54,463 nt of DNA from the NCBI RefSeq assembly GCF_004345325.1, contig NZ_SLVJ01000025.1:1-54463 (forward strand), written 5' to 3'. Each line of letters begins with the position of its first letter. Position 1 is the first letter of the stretch. A program made the translations under genes and the position numbers. The notes below the pieces were generated by a model. It worked only from the letters and a program-made list of their open reading frames with translations. It was not told where the DNA came from and ran no database searches. This document shows positions 13,401 to 22,600 of the stretch, one piece after another. This DNA is from Acinetobacter calcoaceticus. Its GTDB lineage: Bacteria; Pseudomonadota; Gammaproteobacteria; Pseudomonadales; Moraxellaceae.

Positions 13401-16247
13401 TTAGAAAAAGCTATGATCTTTTTCGTAATATTGATCTGTGTAATTGACGCAAGTGACAGTGTTCAACATGCGGCCATTGGGGGACATTTCGGTCATCATG
13501 AAAGCGTTGGATTTATCATCCCCAGCTTTAACGATTTGATATGTCGTATGTAGCGTCCTGTCGTCTGCTGTGACAAGCGGCATGCGTGGCGGTCTTGATA
13601 GTGCGACTTGGTATGCGTCAACTTTTGTGCATGGGATCATATCTACAGTGCCGTTCGACATCTGCAAGAAAATCTTGTACTCACCTTCGCTCATATCAAC
13701 GTCTTGAGATAGATGTAGAATCAAGCCGTCAACGTATTCAACATCGCCATCTTGCGTTTTCAATCGAGTGTTATTGGCTACTAGAATCTTGTCGTACTCA
13801 GCAAGTAGATTCGACTCATCAAGCGCATCAAACTTGACTGTAGTTCGTCGATATTGAAGCTTGTTCCACTCTCTCCACGCTCTTGTCTTCGCTTGCTCAT
13901 GATTGCGGATACCAGATGTTTTAATTGTCATTGGGTTGTTGGCACCATCACCTTCAAAAGCTTGCTCTTTTTTCAAGTCAAACCATATTCGGTACTTGAT
14001 ACGTGCATCATCAAGCGGATCAGAGTATTCAAGCTCAATGCCATCATAAGCTTTCTCAACTACAGTTGAAGTCGTCATAGTCTCAGTCTGCGGTGCTTTA
14101 TTCCGATGATTAAATAACAGTACAGCGTTCTCTTGTGGCTTCTCAAGCGCAAGCCGCAACTTGCTGCCAAAGCGTCTCGATCTACAAAACGCTGTACTAG
14201 CTATCATTTCAGCTTCTTCTTGAAACGATAGATTCGTGTCATCGAACGTGTAGCAAAATTCAGCCGCTTTTTCAGAGCCAAAATAGTCTTTCACAGATTG
14301 AATTTCGGCTTTTATCTGCTCAATATCAACTTCATGCTCAGTGCGTCGACCATTCTTTTTATCGAGCGCAAGATAGATCAGCGCCTGCCCTGCATCACGA
14401 GTTGCAACAAGATCACCCGTGCCATCAATCGGCAATTTGCGAGTAACGAGAAGGTTTAGCTTTCTCTCTTTGAGTGATAGCGCCCCCTCCGTACCCACTG
14501 TTTTTGATCGAACAACAGTCACATCACCGTAATTCAAGATATCGCTTTTGGCTGAGCCGTACACATCTTTGATTTTGCATAAATCTTGAGTTTTATCGTT
14601 CTTCGTTGGTGTTGCTCGTGCAACTCGGAAGCGCATAGAGCCTTTGACTTGCAAATCAATATTTACAGTCGTGCCGAATGCCGATTTAGACTTGTTCGAG
14701 ATCGTTTTTGTTGTCGTGTAAATGGGCCCAATCGGTTGGTTTGCATCATTAATACGCTGATACTCAATGAGCACTTCCATTGCGGCCTGCCATACACCGC
14801 CTTTCGAGTCTTGGTAAAAAAGGCCATTTTGAAAGAAGAAATTGAACGTCAGGCGTTCACATTCTTTCATTACAAGGTTGTGCCAACCGACCCAGACCGT
14901 ATCAAGTTTGTCTAAGCGGATCGATGCAATCTGGTCTATCGTTGAGTTACGTGGCAGTGTCTCGAGCTTCGCCCAATCTTGATTTACTTGATTTGGCAAC
15001 TTGAGTTTAATCACTGACTGCTCAACGCTTTCAACTTGAAACGAACCATTTAAGTTTATTGAATTGGCGTTCTTGTTGATCTTAACGCCCGCAAGTGCCG
15101 TTTCCTTTTTAGTGATAAAACTCCAGTTCGAGTTTACAGTCATTGCATCAGCTATGGCAATTGTGTACTGAAAGCCTGACTGTGTTGCTGTTTTTTCAAC
15201 GCTTTGCGCTTTGTACTGCCCAGACAAATCTTTATAAGTTGTAATATAAGTTGGTGGGTCGCCTTCTTCGCTTGGCAATACTTCTGAAATCACTTCGATT
15301 AAAGCGCCAGTCAATAAAACTCCTTTAAAATCTGAAACTGATCCAGCGTCAAGAGGGCTATTTACAATGACTTTTCGCTCTGATGTAAAAATCGTGGTTC
15401 CCGACCATTGCACATCTTCAACACCGAAATCAGCACCGTAAATACCAATGCTATCGTCTTTCACAAACATTTCAGAAAAGTTAACAGCAGCACGGCTTTT
15501 TATTAAATTCGGATACTCAAAATAGATGTCACTCGATTCAATTTTTTGGTCATTCGGGCGCTCTGTTGTCTGCCCATTGATGGCTTTAGACTTCACTGCA
15601 TAAGTTGGAGCTTCTTTAAATTCTTCACCAACTTGATAAATTGGTTTTCCAATAATATTTGTATGTGGGTCAAAGACTGATACTGAAGCCCCAGAAATAT
15701 CATGCACATCGGTTTGATCATCACGGCAGTAGTGAATATCAAAGTAGCCACGGCTGATCACCATCACACATTCTTCGATTTCCCTGTACTCAGAATCGTA
15801 GTATGTAAAAGGCGGTGCAATTAGGTCAGGCGTTGAATGCACTGTCCCGAAGATTTCAGGGATGCGACCGTTTAGCCTTGCTTGGTTTTGACGTGAAGCA
15901 AGATCATTGTTGGCTGATTGTGCGGCTTGGACTGCAGGTTTCGGCATCGTCATGTATGTGTAAATACTTAACGCTGCTGTTAGAGCAACTACCGCGTAAT
16001 ACACGAACTGAATCCACTGTGGGTAGATTACAACAATGAAATCGCCTTCTAATTTCTCAAGCTTTTTTAGTGATCTGCGGTCATATGGCGTAACGTCGCA
16101 ACTTTCTGCAATTTGATCATGATAGATTCGAGCATTCGCAGGAAACGCCTTAAACTCAGTTGCGAGATAGAACGTGACGCTTTTGACTTCTACATATTTG
16201 CGTTGCTCTGGACTGAGCGGATTATCAACAATACAAACTCTTTTCAT
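13401..16247 (-). CDS. Tail tip/host-specificity protein (lambda J / TipJ type)
   Basis: 948 residues, the size and position of the central tail tip protein. The N-terminal part contains a hydrophobic segment (about 77-100, WIQFVYYAVVALTAALSIYTYM) seen in TipJ-type proteins, followed by the RLNGRIPEIFGTVHSTPDLI block typical of phage tail tip proteins. It builds the tip below the tail tube and joins the fibres. Its ATG overlaps the stop of the NlpC/P60 gene by four bases (ATGA). Confidence 0.88.
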   Translation of the reverse strand: MKRVCIVDNPLSPEQRKYVEVKSVTFYLATEFKAFPANARIYHDQIAESCDVTPYDRRSLKKLEKLEGDFIVVIYPQWIQFVYYAVVALTAALSIYTYMTMPKPAVQAAQSANNDLASRQNQARLNGRIPEIFGTVHSTPDLIAPPFTYYDSEYREIEECVMVISRGYFDIHYCRDDQTDVHDISGASVSVFDPHTNIIGKPIYQVGEEFKEAPTYAVKSKAINGQTTERPNDQKIESSDIYFEYPNLIKSRAAVNFSEMFVKDDSIGIYGADFGVEDVQWSGTTIFTSERKVIVNSPLDAGSVSDFKGVLLTGALIEVISEVLPSEEGDPPTYITTYKDLSGQYKAQSVEKTATQSGFQYTIAIADAMTVNSNWSFITKKETALAGVKINKNANSINLNGSFQVESVEQSVIKLKLPNQVNQDWAKLETLPRNSTIDQIASIRLDKLDTVWVGWHNLVMKECERLTFNFFFQNGLFYQDSKGGVWQAAMEVLIEYQRINDANQPIGPIYTTTKTISNKSKSAFGTTVNIDLQVKGSMRFRVARATPTKNDKTQDLCKIKDVYGSAKSDILNYGDVTVVRSKTVGTEGALSLKERKLNLLVTRKLPIDGTGDLVATRDAGQALIYLALDKKNGRRTEHEVDIEQIKAEIQSVKDYFGSEKAAEFCYTFDDTNLSFQEEAEMIASTAFCRSRRFGSKLRLALEKPQENAVLLFNHRNKAPQTETMTTSTVVEKAYDGIELEYSDPLDDARIKYRIWFDLKKEQAFEGDGANNPMTIKTSGIRNHEQAKTRAWREWNKLQYRRTTVKFDALDESNLLAEYDKILVANNTRLKTQDGDVEYVDGLILHLSQDVDMSEGEYKIFLQMSNGTVDMIPCTKVDAYQVALSRPPRMPLVTADDRTLHTTYQIVKAGDDKSNAFMMTEMSPNGRMLNTVTCVNYTDQYYEKDHSFF

Positions 16248-16558
16248 CGATAAAACTCTCTATTTTTGAAGCCTAAAATCATTTCTAGCGGCACGTACTG
16301 AGCGCCCGAAGCTGCTAGATGCAAGACTTTGCAGTCGTAAAAAAGCCCGATGTGTGTCGGGCTTCTGGCTGAATTGCTGAATAAAACTAAACAGGGCGAT
16401 ATGGGTTCGCTGAGTTGTTCAAATGACGTGTTGCCATTCAAGTGATCTTCAAGCCGTTGCTTGAGATCTTCACCCGTAACCGCTTGCCATGCTTCAATCA
16501 CAAACTCGTTGCACACGTAACCTTGCTTCGGTTCACGATCTAAAAATTGCTCAATCAT
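16244..16558 (-). CDS. NlpC/P60-type tail peptidase (lambda K-like)
   Basis: 104 residues. Putative catalytic Cys in YVCNEFVIEAW (Cys-16) and His in SPTHIGLFYD, the C40 cysteine-peptidase pattern, though shorter than lambda K because the Mov34-like half is absent. It probably trims peptidoglycan locally or assists tail tip assembly. Overlaps both neighbours by four bases. Confidence 0.75.
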   Translation of the reverse strand: MIEQFLDREPKQGYVCNEFVIEAWQAVTGEDLKQRLEDHLNGNTSFEQLSEPISPCLVLFSNSARSPTHIGLFYDCKVLHLAASGAQYVPLEMILGFKNREFYR

Positions 16559-17046
16559 AGTGTGCCCCTCAGCATCGGAAAGCGTTCAATCGAATAGGTA
16601 TCACCCGTTTTGACGCTATTGAGTTCCTGCGCTATGGCTTCAAAAGTTACCTGACCGGTTGAGTTTTTAGTCATCGAAACCGCGTTTAAAGTTTCAATAA
16701 TTTGCATCGGCTCAGTGAGAATGTCGTCACGATATATTCTTCGCTTAACTGAAACTGGTACTCGATCAGTGATGTTTTCATAAGCTTCAATCAGTGTGTC
16801 ATCGTAGTCATTGATCGTAAGTTTTAGCTCTTGATCAAGATCACTTTTCACACCGCCGCTTTCAATCGACATATCTTGAAATTCATAGAAATGTGTGGTG
16901 CTGTCTTCATGCTGCAGTGAAATGCCGTCTTCGTCATATGTCGTATATCGAAAAGGTTTAGGCCATGACGGATGTGAAATTTCAATACAATCAACCTCAC
17001 AAACGCGCCCAGATACGTTTAGATAAAATGAAAGCAAATCAGACAC
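16555..17046 (-). CDS. Minor tail protein (DUF1833-like)
   Basis: 163 residues from GTG 17046, preferred over upstream codons because GGAG lies seven bases before it and it gives an eight-base overlap with the preceding gene. Mid-region LKLTINDYDDTLIEA and VSVKRRIYRDDILTEP fit the DUF1833 family, which replaces lambda L between the tape measure and the tail tip in many siphophages. Family assignment from memory. Confidence 0.7.
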   Translation of the reverse strand: MSDLLSFYLNVSGRVCEVDCIEISHPSWPKPFRYTTYDEDGISLQHEDSTTHFYEFQDMSIESGGVKSDLDQELKLTINDYDDTLIEAYENITDRVPVSVKRRIYRDDILTEPMQIIETLNAVSMTKNSTGQVTFEAIAQELNSVKTGDTYSIERFPMLRGTL

Positions 17047-17521
17047 GTATACTCTCCAGAGCCTTGGGTAAAGCCACATTTACAAGGTGGTCAAGTGGAT
17101 TTGTAATGTCGCTCAAATCAACACCATTGTTACCGGAATCAACAATAATTTGGTTCAAATCGCGGTCAATAATCGGCTTAACGAGAAACTGAGCCGATAC
17201 CCCGAATACAGTGCCTTCTTTAGAATCCAAGCCGAACGAATCAGGCTCAAAATGGCAGCGGTAAGCCTTGTACTCGGGGCCATCGACAATAAGATTTGCA
17301 TAGAACGGCTGGCTAGGATTCTCGCACCAGATTTCATAAAATGCGCACAAGTATTGGTAGCCGGACTCTTGCACAGTCCAATTCACTGCAACTGTTCGCC
17401 AGTTATTCCGTGACACGCGGCGCATACGTGGAGCACCACCGTCCAGTGGTTGAGAAATAACGCCTGACGGGAACCGCACTGAATAGCCGCTTTGTTTGAC
17501 GCATTTAAGTAAAATATTCAT
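17039..17521 (-). CDS. Minor tail protein (lambda M-like position)
   Basis: 160 residues, soluble, beta-rich, with paired tryptophans and a C-terminal helix. It stands first in the tail tip block (here, DUF1833, NlpC/P60, J), the place of lambda M. It is preceded by AGGAAA, part of the terminator-RBS box at 17536-17566. No enzyme motif. Confidence 0.7.
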   Translation of the reverse strand: MNILLKCVKQSGYSVRFPSGVISQPLDGGAPRMRRVSRNNWRTVAVNWTVQESGYQYLCAFYEIWCENPSQPFYANLIVDGPEYKAYRCHFEPDSFGLDSKEGTVFGVSAQFLVKPIIDRDLNQIIVDSGNNGVDLSDITNPLDHLVNVALPKALESIRV

Positions 17522-17544
17522 GTGGTTTCCTAATTTCAGGCTTT

Positions 17545-17566
17545 AAAAAACCCACCGAAGTGGGTT
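17545..17566 (-). terminator. Intra-operonic terminator-like hairpin
   Basis: AACCCAC/GTGGGTT stem with a CGAA-type loop (17549-17566), six T on the minus strand, then AAAGCCTGAAATTAGGAAA leading into the next gene. Confidence 0.8.
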
Positions 17567-17570
17567 GTAT

Positions 17571-18284
17571 TTATTTCTCACTCCACCTGCTGTTTAATGC
17601 AGTCAGGTGCTCGTATAATGTTGGATTTTTTGATTGTTTATCCTTAATAACTTCCTCAAAAAAAGTATAATTTGTCCGCATTATGGATTTAAGGGTATTT
17701 TTAATTAAATTTTCATCTAAATCCCCGTACCTAACCCCTACAGATATAAATTCAAAATAATTTAGTTGATAAAAAATTGCATTTCGCTCTAATTGAGTAC
17801 ACTCCTCAATATCTTGAGGGGTAACAATATAATCTTCACCATTTTTCTTTTTAAGCCGAACATATACATCCATTGCATAATTGGAGTGATTTGCGTATGC
17901 CTCAGATAATCTAGATGACATGAGCGTTTGAATTGAGTGACTTCTTTTTGATGTTAGGTCTTGAGCTCTGCTATTGAAAAGCCAACCCAAAACTACTGCT
18001 AATGTTCCCAGTAGCCCTAAGAGCAAATTTGAGGCACCAGATGAGCCACCTACATCGTTTGCTAGGTAGAATCCTGTAAACCCATAACCTCTAAATGAAA
18101 AATTCCATAACACAGTCCAAATAAAAGCTATACCCAAAGAAAGCATTATTAGGTTTAGCTGTATATGTGTTCTCGGTTTAAGAAAAAAATTATCTCTAAT
18201 TCGTGTATAAAAAAACCAATAAAGTAGCACATATGGCGTAACCACAACTAATGTTCTGAGTATAAGTATCTCATCAATATTCAT
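17571..18284 (-). CDS. Membrane protein, DUF4760-like (tail-region moron)
   Basis: 237 residues. Membrane segments at about 8-25, 42-62 and 87-104, then a cytoplasmic helical domain with the pattern RNAIFYQLNYFEFISVGVRYGDLDENLIKN that I associate with DUF4760. It lies between terminators and interrupts the tail gene order, so it is not structural. Membrane-anchored morons at this position are candidates for superinfection exclusion or other defence; that is inference. Confidence 0.6.
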   Translation of the reverse strand: MNIDEILILRTLVVVTPYVLLYWFFYTRIRDNFFLKPRTHIQLNLIMLSLGIAFIWTVLWNFSFRGYGFTGFYLANDVGGSSGASNLLLGLLGTLAVVLGWLFNSRAQDLTSKRSHSIQTLMSSRLSEAYANHSNYAMDVYVRLKKKNGEDYIVTPQDIEECTQLERNAIFYQLNYFEFISVGVRYGDLDENLIKNTLKSIMRTNYTFFEEVIKDKQSKNPTLYEHLTALNSRWSEK

Positions 18285-18296
18285 ATTTTTTAATAC

Positions 18297-18320
18297 AAAA
18301 AAGCACCCAAATAGGATGCT
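18297..18320 (-). terminator. Terminator of the 17-codon ORF transcript
   Basis: AGCATCC (14-20) pairs with GGGTGCT (02-08) including one wobble, followed on the minus strand by six T. Confidence 0.75.
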
Positions 18321-18341
18321 TTATTTCAGTCAATTTGTAAA

Positions 18342-18395
18342 CTAACTAATACCATAACCATCAGCTAGACATGAAACCAGTAATTTGTAATTCAT
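18342..18395 (-). CDS. 17-residue micro-ORF in its own transcription unit
   Basis: MNYKLLVSCLADGYGIS. A near-perfect Shine-Dalgarno (GGAGAGAGA) lies four to five bases before the ATG at 18395, just after a GCTTAA-ACTA-TTAAGC hairpin. A promoter (18458-18485) and terminator (18297-18320) bracket it, giving a transcript of about 150 nt. It may be a real microprotein, a leader, or a small RNA with a coincidental ORF. Confidence 0.45.
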   Translation of the reverse strand: MNYKLLVSCLADGYGIS

Positions 18396-18457
18396 ATTCT
18401 CTCTCCAAGTAGCTTAATAGTTTAAGCCAATGCTGATATGGGGGGGTGATAAGTATT

Positions 18458-18485
18458 AAAATATCACACGAGCGATATTAGTCAA
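18458..18485 (-). promoter_or_regulatory. Promoter of the micro-ORF transcript
   Basis: Minus strand TTGACT (18480-18485), 16-base spacer, TATTTT (18458-18463). It lies 60-70 bases upstream of the strong Shine-Dalgarno of the 17-codon ORF. Confidence 0.55.
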
Positions 18486-18760
18486 CCTATAATTGTTCAC
18501 AAAAGGAAATAATTACTGAACATATCTAACTGTATTTTAAGCACTTTTCAAATAAACACCTTAAAACATCCAGTGCTTTTTGCGGTATATGGTTATATTT
18601 TTCAATATGTTAACCCCTAGAACAGGGCTTAATTTTTTCAAAAGGTTAATAGTCTAAAACCTTTCATTTTGATACTTAAAGCTTTTAGCTAAAAATCTTA
18701 AAAGTATTTTGATTGGTTGGAAATAACCATTGGAAACCCCTTTGAGTACAAAATGTGGGT
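18486..18760. other. A+T-rich intergenic region, no gene seen
   Basis: About 275 bases with no supported ORF on either strand. AAGCACT (about 18540) and AGTGCTTTTT (about 18575) could form a long-loop hairpin on the plus strand, but no plus-strand gene precedes it. Confidence 0.4.
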
Positions 18761-18762
18761 GT

Positions 18763-18785
18763 AAAAAAGCACCCTGAGGTGCTTT
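18763..18785. terminator. Bidirectional terminator-like hairpin
   Basis: AAGCACC/GGTGCTT stem with TTTTT on the plus side and six T on the minus side. It closes the two-gene block at 18808-19559. Confidence 0.8.
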
Positions 18786-18807
18786 TTCTTTAACATATCG
18801 AGAGGCT

Positions 18808-19185
18808 TTATACGCCCTTCTTTTTGCAATTAATAAATGCTTTTGTTGAAAACTCCATGGTAATAAATAACTTATCTCTAGAAGTTTCAAATTTTGGAAG
18901 TGCGTATGCTTCAACAACTAGCTGTCTTTCTATTTTTGCGAATATTTTCAACTCACCTGTATCTGTTAATGGTTTTTGCAGTTGATCATCAATTGAAATA
19001 CCATCCTGACGCCTCTCCATAACCCACTCTGCAATCTTTGGTACTGTATTACACTCCAAATCCTGCATCTCAATTGCAGCCTTCTGAGTTACCAATCTTT
19101 TTAACTCTTCTTCGGAGGGTAGTTCATACCCAGAAACCGAGCAAGATAGACTAATCACTCCCACAGCCAAAAACACCTTTCTCAT
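18808..19185 (-). CDS. Small secreted protein (moron)
   Basis: 125 residues with a signal peptide (MRKVFLAVGVISLSCSVSG, then YELPSEEE). Mature part is helical and polar, with cysteines at LECNT and FINCKKK that could pair. Overlaps the stop of the lipoprotein gene (ATGA), so both are one unit between the tape measure and tail tip genes. No family recognised; a cell-envelope effect in the lysogen or during infection is possible. Confidence 0.65.
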   Translation of the reverse strand: MRKVFLAVGVISLSCSVSGYELPSEEELKRLVTQKAAIEMQDLECNTVPKIAEWVMERRQDGISIDDQLQKPLTDTGELKIFAKIERQLVVEAYALPKFETSRDKLFITMEFSTKAFINCKKKGV

Positions 19186-19559
19186 TTCAACTTCTCAGCA
19201 CAAGCAGGGGTAACCATGGCTTGATTGTCGTCTTTGCTTAATTTGTAACTCCCACCCAGCCCGTAAGCCAAATCCATTCTTTCGGAAGACTGGTTTTTAA
19301 TAGTCCAAAAACTACCATCCTGAGTATAGATTTTGTCGCCAACCTTCTTGATTGAGACAACTTTGGCAATGCCGCTGTAGTCCTGACAAATAACACCTGC
19401 GCCATTCTGATTTATTTTGAGTGTAGCTACCGAAATGCTTTCATGCGCCCCAGTCCAAAACCCATGGTTGGACATAGGTGTTGAGGTTAGCTCAAAAAAA
19501 TTAGCTGTAGTCGCACAACCACTAAGACCAAGAATAAGTGCAATAGGTAGAAGCTTCAT
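19182..19559 (-). CDS. Small phage lipoprotein
   Basis: 125 residues with a type II signal peptide (lipobox LSGC, Cys-15). Mature sequence contains MSNHGFWTGAHESISVATLKI, GVICQDYSG and TPACAEKLK; I recall this pattern as a lipoprotein family common in Acinetobacter prophages (possibly the J517_1871 family, from memory). Located next to the tape measure gene. An outer-membrane receptor-blocking role, as for T5 Llp, is conceivable but unsupported. Confidence 0.65.
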   Translation of the reverse strand: MKLLPIALILGLSGCATTANFFELTSTPMSNHGFWTGAHESISVATLKINQNGAGVICQDYSGIAKVVSIKKVGDKIYTQDGSFWTIKNQSSERMDLAYGLGGSYKLSKDDNQAMVTPACAEKLK

Positions 19560-19640
19560 AATTAAGTGCCAAATTTAGTTTTGGTAAATCTAGCACCTAG
19601 GGGGGAGAAAAGCTATTCAATCGACTGTGTGTTCAACTGG

Positions 19641-22600
19641 CTATGGACGCTTAGGTCGCGTATCAAAGTTTCTCTTGATCTGTTCTGCTTCAAATGAGTT
19701 TTGCTTATCCATTCTACCCCAAGATTGTCTCACAGCATCATTAGCAGCCTTACCAGCCTCTCTTCGCACAATATCAATCGTAATGGTACCATCTGGGCTA
19801 GTCGAGGTTTCAGCAGCTGTGCCAGCTAAAGTGTTGATGATGATCTTAGGCTCAAAATTTACACGACCCTTTTGTTGATTATTGACAGCTAGTAATTGCT
19901 TTTGCTCCATCTGCTGAGTGGGCTGATTATTTAGATATGATGTTAAATCCCTGTTTTGTTGCGGATTTAACACACGCTCACCACCATCTAGCAACCAAGT
20001 ACCTTCTTTGGGGATACTATCAATACCATTGTGAGCCATACCTTGAATTGTTTGTGCTGCAATCATTCCCGCATTCGCATAACCGAAAGCTAATATAGCC
20101 GATGCTGCTGGTACCTTGCCAACAAATGGCAGGGTTATATCTGCTGTCGTTTGAATTGCTGCGAGGTGCGCAGAAACAATAGCAGATGCAAAGGCAATCG
20201 ACTGTTGCATCAAAAACATAGCCTTGTATGACGATGATTGTTCTCCATTTGCATCTTTAACAGATTGGGTTAGTTGAGCCCATGTATTCTGACCATGACC
20301 TAGCAGGCTACCCCATAGTTGCAATTGGTTTTGCTGCTGCTCTCTCAGTAAGTCCTCCTCCCTCTTTTTGTAATCAAGAGAAATCGCATACTCATTATCT
20401 TTGTGTAGCTTTTTGGCATCCTCAAGACGTCTATAGTACTCCTTGATTTCCAACTCTTTCTTATCCCGCTCAATCCTCTCTAGATCATCAATGTATTGCT
20501 GATCGTTGGACTCATATGCACCGCGCTGACTATCAATTAGTTGTTGCTTTTGATAATCAATTGGGCTCATTGTGAACTGATTAATCTTGTCATGAGTTGC
20601 CATGTTGCGAGAATTGAACATCAAATCATATTGCATCTGCTTTTGAAGTCGGGTCTTTTTGAATTGCTCTAACTCATAAGCAAACTGAGCATCTAAAGAT
20701 GCCTTAGCGTCCAATTTCCGTTCTTTAGACATCGCCTTGTCAGCAATAATCATCTGCTCGCGAACATTGAATGAATACTTTAGCTTCTCCTCCTCGGTCA
20801 TCTTAAATTCAAGAAGACTATAAGCAAACTGCATATCTGAGAGCTTTTTCTCTTGGCTGTAACGGTCAGTGATCACAGGGATTAAATCATTAAGACCTAG
20901 CTTCTCAGCCTGAGCAATTTCACTAATGCGTTGCTTATTCCGAATAAGATCTTCAGAGCTGTACTTGTCCAAGAGTTGGGCTTTTTCTTGTTCCGACCTC
21001 TCACGCAACTTGTATTCATCGCTAACAATTGTTTCGTACTCTTTGGATTCCCCCTTAAACCCGTTAATACCAGCGGAGTAAGCATAATAATCCTTAATAT
21101 ACTTATTATTAACCCTACCCATGCCTGTACCGCGCTGCACATTCCCTTCGCCCGCATGATATGCACGAACAGCCTTTTCAACATTACCATTAAACATTTT
21201 TAGCAGTCGTTGAAGATATTTCGCAGCACCTTCGGCGGACTGGGCTAGATCATATGGGTCTTTAACACCATTAGCTTTTGCAGTGCCATCAAGGAACTGA
21301 AAGCCGCCTTTTGCGGTACCATACTTTGTCGTTGGTCCTGTGGCGCTAGCATCCCCTTTGGATTCAATCATGTGGATGGCGGACAACATCCCACTAGGCA
21401 GGCCGTACTTGCTTTCAAGCCCAGAAAAACCATATTTCGCAGCATTGGCCTGAACCTTTGCGTTGACTTGCATAATTTGCTGCTGTTTTTTTAGCTCAGT
21501 AGTTTGGTCTTTAGCGCTCTTGTTGGCATCTTCCTGAGCATTTTTGCGCTTTTGGTCAAGAGCCCACAACTCTTCAAGAGTATCTTTTTGCTCCTTGGTT
21601 AATGCAACATCACGAGCCAAGTTGTAGTCTTGTCTAAATTTAAGCGCAAAATCGGTATATGCAGCACCTTTTTTCTTGTCACCACCGTAAGCCTCGGTAG
21701 AAGCCTTGTAGGTTCCAAGCCAGTACTTGTCATCAAGCATTGTTGCGCTGGTCTTTTGCTTCATTAGATCGTTTAGTTTTTTCTGCGCCTCCACTTGCTT
21801 GTTTACTTCATCGGTTTGAGCTTGCTTTGCGTTCAAGACACCTTGATGTTGGCGTAAAAAATCAGACTGCAAATCATTTTGTCTTTTTAGCTCAGCATTA
21901 GCCTGATTCATTGCAACTTTAGACTGATCTGTTCTGGCGGCTAAATCCTGCACCCCTTTGATATTTTCGCTAGGAATTTTTGCAGCGCTATTGAACTTGC
22001 TCACGGCATCAGTGGCGGTTATTTGATTTAGTGAGTAGGATTTAATCACCTCATTTAGGGATTTAATTTGCCCTTCACTACCCCCATTCAGTCGTATGAA
22101 TTCCACTTGCGCTTGAAGTGAATCAAGCATTTGGGTTTTCATGTCGTCAAAGCCTTGTGTTGCTGCTTTTGTGAGGTTTGTTTGAATAGTTAGTTTCTTA
22201 ATTGACTCATCGGTAACCTCGACATGATCTCCAGTGGTTGCGGTCAGCAATTTTAAGGCAGTGTTGTTTTGCTCAATCTTGCTTTTAGATTCGGCAACCG
22301 CCCCTGAAAACTCAATCAGCTTGTCAATTTGCTCCTGACTAAATCGACCAGATGCAATCATCTTGTTTAGCAACTCGCCTGCATCTTTGGCACCCGTAGC
22401 AATTGATGTGATCGCCTTTTGATAATCAGCATAATCACTACCAGACAGCTTAAATAGTTCTTTTTGGATGTACGCATAACGTTGTGTTGCGCTACTCGCG
22501 TCATCAATAACATCATTCTGCTGCTCAATCTCTTTGCGAAGCCGAACACCCTCAACTAAGGCTTGTACAGAGTTTAGTGCTATGTACTTTTCCGTTAATG

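Noticed and set aside
13586..15000. Several plus-strand frames opposite the tail tip gene
   Set aside because: All lack ribosome-binding sites and are antisense shadows of a long conserved coding region.
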